DNA of 44,675 nt, taken from positions 1-44,675 of the forward strand of contig JANLFJ010000024.1 of the NCBI GenBank assembly GCA_024655825.1, given 5' to 3'. Below are positions 36,635-44,675 of the stretch, one piece after another; positions within the stretch are counted from its first letter, which is position 1, and each line of letters begins with the position of its first letter. This DNA comes from Peptococcaceae bacterium (GTDB lineage: Bacteria; Bacillota; Peptococcia; DRI-13; PHAD01). The notes under the pieces are model-generated. The model was not told the origin of the DNA. It saw only the letters and a program-made list of their open reading frames with translations, and ran no database searches. Position numbers and translations under genes: made by a program.

Positions 36635-37801
36635 TTACGATCGGATTTCAACATCTAAAAAAATACTTTCGGTGGCAGTTTCCTCAATTGCCTTTTGGTT
36701 GTCTTTAATAATGCCGACAAAAACATCAACTATCAACGGATCGAACATTTTACCTTTCTCCTTATAAATAATATCAATTGCTTCTTTATGCGTTACAGCC
36801 TGGCGATAAACTCTTTCTGAAATTAAAGCCTCGTATACGTCGGCAACACACAAGATTCTCGACGCCAAGGGTATTTCATTACCCTGTTTGCCGTATGGAT
36901 AACCTTTGCCGTCATATCTTTCATGGTGATAAAGAATATATTCCGCCACATTTGAAAGGAATTTAATATTTTTCAGAGCATTATATCCTATCACCGGGTG
37001 CATCTTAATTATTTCAAATTCATCATCCGAGAGCTTGCCAGGTTTTTGCAATATTGCTTCCGGGATACCGATCTTTCCGATATCATGCAATATAGCTGAA
37101 ATGGAAATGTCTCGAATAACTTCACTTGATAGATTCATTTTTCGGCCGATTGTTGTAGCAATATTACAAACACGCATGCTGTGGGAACCCGTGTAATTAT
37201 CACGACTCTCAATAAGTTTTGACATCGAAATTACTGTTTGTAAATATGTATCATGTTTTTCCTTTTCTAGCTCCATCTTCATTGTCATATCCAGTGTAAT
37301 TTCCAGCGCGTATTTTATTGATCCTTTGTTATCAAATATTGGTATGGCCGTTTGCTCAACATAAAGTTCCATTTCTTTTGAAACGCTTATCTTTTTGTTT
37401 CCTTTATGGATTTCTCGAGTTTGAAATGTTTTTTTTACAAGACAATCCGAACATATGTATTCTGACCCAAAAACTTCATAACACTTTTTCCCGATTAATT
37501 TAGAAGGTTTTGCCCCTACCAGCCTTCCTGCTTTTTCATTTATCATTAGAATATCAAATCTCGGCGATACGGCAACTAGAAAGCAAGGCACATTTGAAAA
37601 TAGGTTTTTGAGCAAAACATCTTTCTCTCGAACATGATTTTTTTCATAAAAATAATCAAAAACAATATATATAATTAGCAATAAACACAATAAATAAAAC
37701 CACCTTACTGCAATTAATCCCGTTAAGTCAAATCTTTTGTTATAAACTGTTGATAAATAAATAAAAATAATGGCCATGATAAGAAATGCTAAACGTTTCA
37801 T
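36635..37801 (-). CDS. membrane PAS-HD-GYP phosphodiesterase
   Basis: A 388-aa protein with two N-terminal membrane helices (residues about 4-20 and 33-50), a PAS domain at about 65-175 (NVPCFLVAVSPRFDILMINEKAGRLVG, with Cys residues in YICSDCL) and a C-terminal HD-GYP domain (ILHDIGKIGIPEA, HHERYDGKGYP). It should sense a small molecule or redox state and hydrolyse cyclic di-GMP. It is monocistronic, transcribed away from the DMT transporter gene. The start is the ATG at 37801; the ribosome site is weak. Cys in the PAS domain may bind a metal, but this is unproven. Confidence 0.88.
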   Translation of the reverse strand: MKRLAFLIMAIIFIYLSTVYNKRFDLTGLIAVRWFYLLCLLLIIYIVFDYFYEKNHVREKDVLLKNLFSNVPCFLVAVSPRFDILMINEKAGRLVGAKPSKLIGKKCYEVFGSEYICSDCLVKKTFQTREIHKGNKKISVSKEMELYVEQTAIPIFDNKGSIKYALEITLDMTMKMELEKEKHDTYLQTVISMSKLIESRDNYTGSHSMRVCNIATTIGRKMNLSSEVIRDISISAILHDIGKIGIPEAILQKPGKLSDDEFEIIKMHPVIGYNALKNIKFLSNVAEYILYHHERYDGKGYPYGKQGNEIPLASRILCVADVYEALISERVYRQAVTHKEAIDIIYKEKGKMFDPLIVDVFVGIIKDNQKAIEETATESIFLDVEIRS

Positions 37802-38082
37802 GAATAAGTAGTCTCCTAACTGCGTTTTTTTATTATATAATTATATTTAATTTTAGTCTATTGGTCCTATATTTTCTGCCGCTTACGTCCTAATTCGCCA
37901 TTGCAGTAATAATTCCTGCCTCTTAAAAAAATTCATATACCGTAAACACTGTTAGTATTTTCTTCTTTTGGTCCTTGAAAAGGAGTTAAAATGTGTTAAG
38001 ATATTCTCATTGGTTCAGTGAGTAATACTCTTCCAATTTACAAGAGCGGTAATCGTGTTTATGATGAAGGAGAAAATGTATT
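37802..38082. other. AT-rich intergenic region between the PAS-HD-GYP and DMT transporter genes
   Basis: A 281-bp divergent region. The only clear signal is the plus-strand promoter at 37975-38002. No RNA fold or further ORF was recognised. Confidence 0.5.
37975..38002 (+). promoter_or_regulatory. probable promoter of the DMT transporter gene
   Basis: TTGAAA (37975-37980) and TAAGAT (37997-38002) are separated by 16 bp, about 80 nt upstream of the ATG. The following GAGTAATACTC could be an operator half-site. Confidence 0.5.
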
Positions 38083-39045
38083 ATGCGTCCAACAATAAAA
38101 ATTTCTGGCCAGTCGCTATCCGTGCCAGGATTGATGAATCTTCTGGTTGTATACCTTGTCTGGAGCAGTACATACCTGGCTATTCGAATAGCCGTGAGGC
38201 CAGGCAGCGGCTTTACGCCTTTTGCTCTGGGAGCATCGAGAATGTTAATTGCCGGCCTGATCCTCCTGGGGTTAGCCTATTGGAAAAAGCAAAGGATCAT
38301 TCCTACCGCAGCCGAACTATCCCGGCTAGCCGCATCCGGCATTTTTCTCTGGCTTGGAGGAAACGGCCTTGTCATTTGGGCCGAACAGGTGGCCGACTCC
38401 AGTTTTACCGCCCTTATGGTCTCATCCGCACCCATTGCCGCAGCCGTCATTAATGCTGTGATTGCTCACCGTCTTCCCTCTCTTCGCTTAATGGGCGCTC
38501 TATTATTGGGCTTTGGAGGACTGGGCATCCTGGCAGCCCCTTCCATGCTTAAAGGCGTTTCCCTCGAATTTTACTCCAGTTTGGCTCTCTGCTGCGCTCC
38601 CGTTATGTGGGCTATCGGCTCCGTTCTTCAATCGCGTCACCCGCTGGAACTATCCGCCACAGCATCTTCTGCCTATCAACACCTGTGCGCTTTTTTTGGC
38701 TTTCTGCTGGCAGCCCTGGTACTCGGTGAACCCATCCCTCATCCCACCACGGAAGCGTTGATGGCCTGGTCTTACCTGGTGCTTTTCGGTTCGGTTCTCT
38801 CTTTTACTTCTTATATCTCCAGCCTGCGTCTATTGCCAATCCATATTGCGATGACTTACGCTTATGTTAATCCGGTTATTGCTCTTTTCCTCGGTTGGTA
38901 TTTCCTGGATGAACCCGTTACCACCTGGACACTTATTGGAGCGGCCTTGGTGGTTTTGGGAGTAATGGGCGTCTTCCGGCAAAAAAACCACCAGCAGCGT
39001 AAAGAAGTGCCCAAAAGCCTATGCGAAACCGTTAATACCCGCTAA
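38083..39045 (+). CDS. DMT-superfamily (EamA) transporter
   Basis: A 320-aa membrane protein with ten predicted helices in two repeated EamA halves. The first half includes YLVWSSTYLAIRIAVR and AEQVADSSFTALMVSSAPIAAA; the second half includes YAYVNPVIALFLGWYFLDEP, the hallmark of the C-terminal half. It resembles the YedA/RhaT-like branch that exports amino acids or metabolites; the substrate is unknown. ATG 38083 follows AAGGAG 10 nt upstream. The next gene, an MFS remnant, starts about 100 nt downstream on the same strand. Confidence 0.9.
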   Translation: MRPTIKISGQSLSVPGLMNLLVVYLVWSSTYLAIRIAVRPGSGFTPFALGASRMLIAGLILLGLAYWKKQRIIPTAAELSRLAASGIFLWLGGNGLVIWAEQVADSSFTALMVSSAPIAAAVINAVIAHRLPSLRLMGALLLGFGGLGILAAPSMLKGVSLEFYSSLALCCAPVMWAIGSVLQSRHPLELSATASSAYQHLCAFFGFLLAALVLGEPIPHPTTEALMAWSYLVLFGSVLSFTSYISSLRLLPIHIAMTYAYVNPVIALFLGWYFLDEPVTTWTLIGAALVVLGVMGVFRQKNHQQRKEVPKSLCETVNTR

Positions 39046-39149
39046 TACATCTTTATTTGTTCGACAGCAGTCAATATGTTTATTAAAAATGCTTGCGAGT
39101 TTTTATTTTAAAGAAAACACGTAGGCATTTCTATTTATTTTTACCTTTT

Positions 39150-40363
39150 TTCTACATTAACAAATCGGCTGGCAGTGTTATGATATTTTACGCAATTGCT
39201 CCACGCGATAAAATAGGGAAAGCCATGGGAGCCTTCGGCATGGTTTTTGTAGTGGCACCCTCCATTGGACCTACTCTGGGAGGTTATCTTGTGGAGTATG
39301 TCAACTGGCGCTGGATTTTTACCATTAATATACCGGTCGGCGTCATCGGTTTATTCCTGGCATACCTGGTGATACCTGAATTTAAAGGTATAAACCCGGG
39401 CAAATTCGACCTGTGGGGTGCCCTTACTTCCGCATCGGGTATGTTTTGCCTTCTATTCGCTTTATCCGAAGGACCATCCTGGGGCTGGACCTCTGAACCA
39501 ATCGTTTGCTTGTTTTATTTCAGCCTTGTGTCCTTCGTCCTCTTCATTTACCACGAACTGCATACTCCCGAACCTTTACTCGATTTACGCATTTTTACCA
39601 GCCCGGTTTACACTGTCGGCAACGCGGTCCTGGTTGTTTTGACCTTCGGCATGTTTGGAGCGCTTTTTTACATTCCGGTATTTTTGCAAAGCGTACGTGG
39701 TTTAGGCGCCCTGCAGTCCGGAATGCTGATGCTCCCGCCCGCCCTGGCATCCGCAGTAATGATGCCCATAAGCGGCGCCCTATACGATAGAATCGGCCCC
39801 AGGCTGCCGGTACTGACAGGTATCCTACTGCTTGCGCTCAGCACCTTCCTTTTTTCAAAGGTGGACCTCAACACACCATTGAGCACCATTATCTTTTGGA
39901 ATGTATTGCGTTCCATGGGAATGGGTTTGACGATGATGCCCACGCAGGCCTCGCTGATGTCCGAAATCCCGACGGAAAAGGTAGGACGCGCCTCAGCTGT
40001 AAACAATATCATTGCCAGGGTATCCGGCTCATTTGGAATAGCCGTGCTGACCGGTATTATGACCGGCCGAATGGCGCTCCACACTGCCAATCTAAACTGG
40101 GCAATCTCCGCCTCAAACCCGCTGGTTTACGGCCAGCTGTTGGAGCTTTCGGAAAGCCTTGCCGGTTCAGGTCCGGAAAGCGTGCCGCTGAATAACATAA
40201 CCTTATCAATTATTGGAAAAAAATTTGCCAGATGTCTTTTGTCCAGTCGATGAATGACCTGTTCATCATTACTTCCGCATTTGCGCTGCTTGCCTTTTCC
40301 CCGGCCTTGATACTGAAGAAAGGCCATGATAAGGCTCGTGCCAGGGAAACTGTAATTGAATAA
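39150..40363 (+). pseudogene. decayed DHA2-type MFS exporter (EmrB-like)
   Basis: The open frame (to 40253) starts only at the loop after helix 4 (FYAIAPRDKIGKAMGAFGM...GPTLGGYLVEYVNWRWIF), so roughly the first 100-130 residues of a ~500-residue exporter are absent. Near the 3' end, at an A7 run around 40217-40223, the frame shifts. The lost C-terminus (SFVQSMNDLFIITSAFALL to the stop at 40361-40363) lies in the next frame. The middle has about eight helices with intact MFS motifs. It is distinct from the intact exporter at 8723-10156. Both defects make a functional product unlikely. Confidence 0.8.
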
Positions 40364-40381
40364 GACAAAAGGAGGAGCAAA

Positions 40382-40589
40382 ATGGGCAGGAAAAAGATAA
40401 TGGCCCTGGTCATTCTGGCAATCCTGACCGGGGCTGGTTTAATAGCCTTGTACTTTGGCTATAACTCATATTAGTATGTTTCGACGGAAGGTGACCCAGT
40501 TGATTCCGGTAAAAATCCGCTTCCCGGAACTTCCCAAGCTTAATGCCAAGCTGGGAATGAACGTCACGGTTAGAATTCACATAAGGTAA
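40382..40589 (+). pseudogene. collapsed EmrA/HlyD-type membrane fusion protein gene
   Basis: The N-terminal end of an EmrA-like protein (MGRKKIMALVILAILTGAGL, then a stop at 40472-40474 and YVSTE) is joined out of frame to its extreme C-terminus (QLIPVKIRFPELPKLNAKLG then MNVTVRI, stop at 40587-40589). About 250 internal codons are missing. It would have been the partner of the upstream MFS exporter. A 30-aa membrane peptide could still be translated from ATG 40382. Confidence 0.75.
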
Positions 40590-40593
40590 GGAT

Positions 40594-41055
40594 GTGCAAC
40601 TATTTATGAAAACGAGTAAATTTTATAAGTCTGCCATGCTGATCGCCGCCTTGCTCATTGTCGTGCTGGTTTCGTTCCTGCTTGTTAAACCGGCGGCCCG
40701 GTTGCAGGTTAAAACCGTTTCCGTTCCTGCCGGCCAGTTTTTCCCCATCGAAATAAGCGTTGCCAATACCCAGCTGCTCTTGAAAGCTGGTATGACTGCT
40801 TATGCCAATATAGTCGTGGAAACCAGCCGGCCAATACTGGCGATATCAAAAAACGCACTGCTGGAAAGAGACGGCCGGCAGTATGTATTCGTTTTGAAGG
40901 ACGGCAGGGCTAAGCTTGTTCCCGTTCTCACCGGGTTAAGCGGCGAGAATGATATAACCATCCTGGAAGGACTGTCAAGAGGCGATCAGGTTATCGTTTC
41001 TGGCGCCGGCCAGGTAATGGAAGGCCAGCCGGCTAAGGCCAAATCCTTTCAGTAA
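40594..41055 (+). pseudogene. internally deleted RND-type membrane fusion protein (HlyD/AcrA-like)
   Basis: A 153-aa open frame with an N-terminal membrane helix (AMLIAALLIVVLVSFLLV) followed by LQVKTVSVPAGQ, then directly the C-terminal beta-barrel/membrane-proximal region (GMTAYANIVVE...RDGRQYVFVLKDGRAKLVPVLTGL...LSRGDQVIVSGAGQV). Full members have about 350 residues with a lipoyl/hairpin section in between. Here this section is gone but the frame is kept. It could be expressed, but would lack the pump-contacting hairpin. Together with the two preceding remnants it marks a decayed efflux cluster. Confidence 0.7.
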
Positions 41056-41104
41056 ATATTTTAATACAAACTGGTTATCATAAATCTAAACATTATTTAT
41101 ACCG

Positions 41105-41578
41105 GTGATTATAATGCCCAAACAATTTATACCTTTTATCCCTTTAATCTATACTTTAATTTTTGCCCTGATTCTCGTGGCTGTTGTGCCCAGAAAAGAT
41201 ATTCACCGGCTTTCCATTTACGGAATCCTTTTTGGGGCAATAGGCGATGTTTTTGTAATTATTTCCGGAAAAGTTTTCGGCCTGTTCGAGTATGTTAATT
41301 ACGAACCTTTCGGTCTTATGGGCATACCCTTCTTCGCTCCCATCTCCTGGACGATCTATTTCATACTATATTTCTATTTCATGCCAAAGGAAAGGCCATT
41401 TATATATATTTATGTAATCTCCGCCATAGGATACAGCATCTTATTCGGGAACCTGCTCGTAAACCTCGGGCTAATGATCTATCATTACAACAGGCTTATC
41501 CTGCCTTTGATCACTTTCTCCTTCTGGTTTGTTTTGATCACTTGGGGCTACTTGAAATTGACAAAAACGAAAACCTAA
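41105..41578 (+). CDS. small integral membrane protein, unknown function
   Basis: A 157-aa protein with about five hydrophobic helices (FIPFIPLIYTLIFALILVAV, YGILFGAIGDVFVII, PISWTIYFILYFYFM, IYVISAIGYSILFGNLLV, LPLITFSFWFVLITWGYL). I do not recognise the family. It resembles small Clostridial membrane proteins of the CBO0543 type only in length and in the motif FEYVNYEPFGLMGIPFF. The start could be GTG 41105 or ATG 41114; GGTG is the only ribosome-like sequence. It is convergent with the GGDEF/HD-GYP gene. Confidence 0.6.
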   Translation: MIIMPKQFIPFIPLIYTLIFALILVAVVPRKDIHRLSIYGILFGAIGDVFVIISGKVFGLFEYVNYEPFGLMGIPFFAPISWTIYFILYFYFMPKERPFIYIYVISAIGYSILFGNLLVNLGLMIYHYNRLILPLITFSFWFVLITWGYLKLTKTKT

Positions 41579-41618
41579 ATTCTCCATAAGCCTCCCTGCA
41601 TTGCACCATACGCCATTT

Positions 41619-43337
41619 TTAAGCATTTTTGACCTCTTCTTGCGAAAAAATCCGGATAAACCTTTCCACCAAAAAGGGGTCAAACTGTGTCCCTGCGCAG
41701 CGCTTTAATTCGTTTACGGCTTCCTCGTGAGACATAGCTTTCCGGTAAAGCCGGTCGCTGGTCATGGCTTCATAGGCGTCAACAATCGCCAGAATACGGC
41801 ATTCCAAAGGGATCTCCATCCCTTTCAGCCCAAGGGGATACCCGCCGCCATTCCACCACTCGTGGTGTTTCAGTATCCAATCGGCTATAGCCGCTAAGTC
41901 GGGCGACGACTGGGCAATCCGGTAACCTATTTCGCTGTGTCTCTGCATCTTTTTAATTTCGTTGGGAGTAAGGGGTGATTTTTTTAATAGAATGCTATCG
42001 GGTATCCCAACCTTGCCAATATCGTGAAAGCGGGCCAGCAGGCGCAAATCCGAAATGTTCTTTTCGGATAGCCCTATGGCTGAAGCCATATCCAGGGCAA
42101 GCTTCTCCACTCTCTCCGTGTACCCTTCCGTGATAAAATCTCTCGCCTCCAGCGCGCTCATAAGCGCCTGAACTATCGTGTTGCGGTTGCTAAGCCGTCT
42201 GTGCAGCTTTTCACGGTACATATTATTATCAGCTTCCCTGTAAAGATCCGTAATGCTGGTTGCGCTGTCATCCCTGACGGCAAATCCCACCGAAACGCTG
42301 AGCGGCAGGCCTGATCTGGCCTCATTGTGTTTGACGATGCCTTCCCTGATCCTGCGGTATCCTTCTTCCATCTGTGCATCCGTCACATTTTTGAGAAGCA
42401 CGGCAAACTCGTCTCCTCCAATACGGGCTATAACGCCGTTCTCCCGGAAAGCGCCTTTCAGCACCCTGGCGGCTGCCCGGAGCAGCTTGTCCCCGCTGTC
42501 ATGCCCAAGAGAGTCATTGATAAGCTTGAGCCCGTCCACATCACAAACAAATATCCCTATTCTTTCCTCTTTTTGATTAATTTGCTTTATTTTTTGTTGA
42601 AAAAAAGTACGGTTGTGCAAACCCGTTAGCGAATCATGAAGGCTGAGAAATTTTAACTTCTCCTCCAACTGCCTGCGCTCTGTTATCTCCTGCTGCAACT
42701 CCCGGTTTGCTCTTTCCAAATCCCACGTCCGTTCTAGCACTTTTCTTTCCAGCTCGTCCCGGGCTGTGCGCAGCTCTTCTTCCGCTCGCTCGCGCTCGCA
42801 CATTTCCAGGTGAAGTTTTTTATAAGCAAGACTCCCTTCTATTGATATGACGAATTTTTCCAAAACGTTTCTTAGCTGATTAATGAAAATATCATCAAAA
42901 CCGTAATCCTCTCTTTTGGAATACAATTTCAAAATTCCCAAATCACCAAGAGCAAAAACTATACAGGAACCGCTCTCCACCTCCCTGTGCTTCGCCGTCC
43001 TAATAACCGCATTTTGCTTATTGTTCAGGATGAGATAGCCCTTCTTATTCACATTTTTAAAAAGAAAATTCTCCAGCGACATTGTTTTTCTTTCCTTGGT
43101 ATAGCAGTCAGGAACCGCATAAACAAGAGTCGCGAAGCCATCATCTTTTTCCCCGGGCAGGTGCTTGTTTTTAATCCACAGGGAAACAAATCCCAGATTA
43201 AAGCGAGCCATCAGTGTTTTTAAAAAGTTGTCGCAGTTTTCGACAAGATCAAGTGACCTGCCGATGGACAGAGACAACTCGTAGAGGATCGACATATCTC
43301 TAATACCCTTTGTAAAATCTATGCTGTTTTCACTCAT
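41619..43337 (-). CDS. GAF-GGDEF-HD-GYP signalling protein
   Basis: A 572-aa cyclic di-GMP protein. A GAF-like sensor domain occupies about residues 15-180, followed by a coiled coil (about 185-245) and a GGDEF diguanylate cyclase domain with an intact RIGGDEFAVLL. The C-terminal HD-GYP domain has FHDIGKVGIPD and HHEWWNGGGYPLG, with GGYP in place of GYP. It may switch between making and degrading cyclic di-GMP, or one half may be regulatory. ATG 43337 overlaps the stop of the FIST gene by 8 nt, implying coupled expression. A longer start would lie deeper in that gene. Confidence 0.9.
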   Translation of the reverse strand: MSENSIDFTKGIRDMSILYELSLSIGRSLDLVENCDNFLKTLMARFNLGFVSLWIKNKHLPGEKDDGFATLVYAVPDCYTKERKTMSLENFLFKNVNKKGYLILNNKQNAVIRTAKHREVESGSCIVFALGDLGILKLYSKREDYGFDDIFINQLRNVLEKFVISIEGSLAYKKLHLEMCERERAEEELRTARDELERKVLERTWDLERANRELQQEITERRQLEEKLKFLSLHDSLTGLHNRTFFQQKIKQINQKEERIGIFVCDVDGLKLINDSLGHDSGDKLLRAAARVLKGAFRENGVIARIGGDEFAVLLKNVTDAQMEEGYRRIREGIVKHNEARSGLPLSVSVGFAVRDDSATSITDLYREADNNMYREKLHRRLSNRNTIVQALMSALEARDFITEGYTERVEKLALDMASAIGLSEKNISDLRLLARFHDIGKVGIPDSILLKKSPLTPNEIKKMQRHSEIGYRIAQSSPDLAAIADWILKHHEWWNGGGYPLGLKGMEIPLECRILAIVDAYEAMTSDRLYRKAMSHEEAVNELKRCAGTQFDPFLVERFIRIFSQEEVKNA

Positions 43338-44571
43338 ACAAGACACCCACAACTATGGTTTTATTGAAAAATTCCAGAAACCCTTCACCGGAGGAAGATA
43401 TTTCGCCCAAAGAAAGAATCCCCTGCAAAGGCTGGTTCTTTAACAGCTTTTTCAGCACTTCTTTTACCGCGCCAACCTCTTTGTCAAAAGCCTCCTCCAG
43501 GAACAGGACCCTGGAAATGCAGTCAATAACAAAAGGCATTTTTATATCCTTGCCCATGGCGGGTATACATTCCGTAGCGGCCTTGACCGCTGCGTTCAGC
43601 AGCGAATCACCGCTGCCTTTCAAGATGCCAAGAACAGTATTCTCAGGTACCTCGCCGACACAAACCAGTTCTCCCCGTTCGTTTACAGCGATGGGATCAC
43701 GCACAATATTTTCCGCACCCTCTTTTAAGATGCCGAAAGGATATCCCTTGGCTATCTCAAAGAAATTATCGCCGGCAAACATCTTTTTGCTGTCCATTTC
43801 CACAACCCGGCGATAAACGCTGAATGCCGGCTCCCAGTTCAACTCGGCAACCACGTTCTTTTGGGTGCGGGTGGCAATCAGGGGACCCTTTATCAACTCC
43901 CAGCCGTGTTGCACGCCTAAACAGCTCTCCCACCGGATAAAACACACAACAGCTGCATTCAAAAAAAACCCTTCCTCCGTAAATATGCACGGCTTCTGTT
44001 CGAGGCTGAGCGAACCGGCACCGCCGCCCAGGTAATTGACGGCATTGCCCAGCTTGTTGAAAACAGACATGAGAAACAGTGATATGTTCGCGGCTAAACC
44101 GTCCACCATGATCAGCGCAGTATACTTTTTCTCCATCTGTTCATGGATGTTTTCCCATTCCTGCGGCAAAGAAAAACTCTCTTCTTCCAATCCACTGATC
44201 AAAAAAGGTTTCTCAACAATGGGTACACTGAGCACGAGCGCGCCTTTACGGCAACTTTTTTCGCCATAAATCAGCCCAGGGAAAACGCCGCCGAAAAAAC
44301 TTATGCCGCTGCTGGACAAAACTTCAATCAATTCCGAAATGTCCAGGGAATGTTCCTCGGCAAGAAGAATCATGACGGACTCGTCCCGCCCGACCTTTTT
44401 TTCTTTAACCGCCGCCAGTATTGACTGGACCGTAGGTTCAGGTAAATACATCTTGAAACACCCTGCCTCCGCTCGGCCAATTGTAAATTGTAGTCCCATT
44501 CCAATAATTATATCTATTACTATTGTTCTACATTTTTCATTCATTTCCTCTATTATTTGATACCATTCCAT
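43330..44571 (-). CDS. FIST-domain sensor protein
   Basis: A roughly 413-aa protein. The N-terminal half matches FIST_N (FGGVFPGLIYGEKSCRKGALV, YLGGGAGSLSL) and the C-terminal half FIST_C (GYPFGI...VCVGEVPENTVLGILKGSGDSLLNAA and GILSLGEISSSGEGFLEFFNKT). FIST domains are thought to bind small ligands such as amino acids. The start is uncertain: ATG 44571, 44544 and 44499 are all in frame, none with a well-spaced ribosome site, and the frame stays open to GTG 44658. It overlaps and is coupled to the downstream GGDEF-HD-GYP gene, a typical sensor-output arrangement. Confidence 0.82.
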   Translation of the reverse strand: MEWYQIIEEMNEKCRTIVIDIIIGMGLQFTIGRAEAGCFKMYLPEPTVQSILAAVKEKKVGRDESVMILLAEEHSLDISELIEVLSSSGISFFGGVFPGLIYGEKSCRKGALVLSVPIVEKPFLISGLEEESFSLPQEWENIHEQMEKKYTALIMVDGLAANISLFLMSVFNKLGNAVNYLGGGAGSLSLEQKPCIFTEEGFFLNAAVVCFIRWESCLGVQHGWELIKGPLIATRTQKNVVAELNWEPAFSVYRRVVEMDSKKMFAGDNFFEIAKGYPFGILKEGAENIVRDPIAVNERGELVCVGEVPENTVLGILKGSGDSLLNAAVKAATECIPAMGKDIKMPFVIDCISRVLFLEEAFDKEVGAVKEVLKKLLKNQPLQGILSLGEISSSGEGFLEFFNKTIVVGVLYE

Positions 44572-44675
44572 TCCCCTGGCAGGCAAAAACAAAGCACCGC
44601 ACCAATCATGTAGACGGCATATAGAGCTAATTGCTATGTTCAGGGGGCCAAACAGCACAAGCGTTGAAAGGAACG

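Overview
The window looks like chromosomal DNA of a strictly anaerobic, probably spore-forming Firmicute of the Clostridia (Peptococcaceae-like). This is inferred from gene content, not from any search. The pointers are a four-subunit 2-oxoacid:ferredoxin oxidoreductase, a split archaeal-type glutamate synthase with several ferredoxins, groES-groEL under a CIRCE operator, ATP-type PEP carboxykinase, several HD-GYP proteins, and strong AGGAGG-type ribosome sites with frequent GTG/TTG starts.

Layout. 25-235: a candidate structured RNA. 428-3025 (minus): korD-korA-korB-korC, ending in a terminator. 3266-8426 (minus): split glutamate synthase operon (amidotransferase, ferredoxin-FMN synthase, polyferredoxin, FAD oxidoreductase, GXGXG subunit). 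8723-10156 (minus): DHA2-type MFS exporter. 10412-12256 (plus): asparagine synthetase. 12388-13449 (plus): TadG-like protein with a run of NGN repeats.

13523-30924 (minus): a P-loop ATPase gene cut in two by a 16.28-kb integrative element (14367-30643). Both junctions can be read to the base. The element ends are 24-bp inverted arms matching at 21 positions, around a 2-bp core. Removing the element rejoins a 374-codon ATPase reading frame. The element carries a large serine recombinase next to its left end with a small coupled ORF, an MNT-HEPN pair, and a six-gene minus-strand operon with mostly overlapping stop/start codons: hsdM, a HamA-like PD-(D/E)XK nuclease, a Ski2-like helicase, a zinc-hook RloC-like ATPase (frameshifted at a G5 run), hsdS and hsdR. 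This is a type I restriction system with a Hachiman-like pair and an RloC-like ATPase inserted between M and S. Remnants of a different type I system (an HsdM motif-IV piece upstream, an HsdR C-terminal piece downstream) flank the operon, which suggests cassette replacement.

31096-37801: HD-GYP protein, pckA, tRNA-Leu(GAG), YjbQ-family protein, groEL/groES with CIRCE and promoter, and a PAS-HD-GYP membrane protein. 38083-41055 (plus): a DMT transporter followed by three decayed efflux genes (MFS, EmrA-like and AcrA/HlyD-like), each with deletions or frameshifts. 41105-44571: a small membrane protein, then a translationally coupled FIST sensor and GAF-GGDEF-HD-GYP protein.

How the parts fit: the left third is anaerobic carbon and nitrogen metabolism (2-oxoacid oxidation, ammonia assimilation via glutamate, asparagine synthesis). 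The middle is a mobile defence island. The right third is housekeeping plus c-di-GMP signalling. All functional names come from motifs read by eye; no database search was run.
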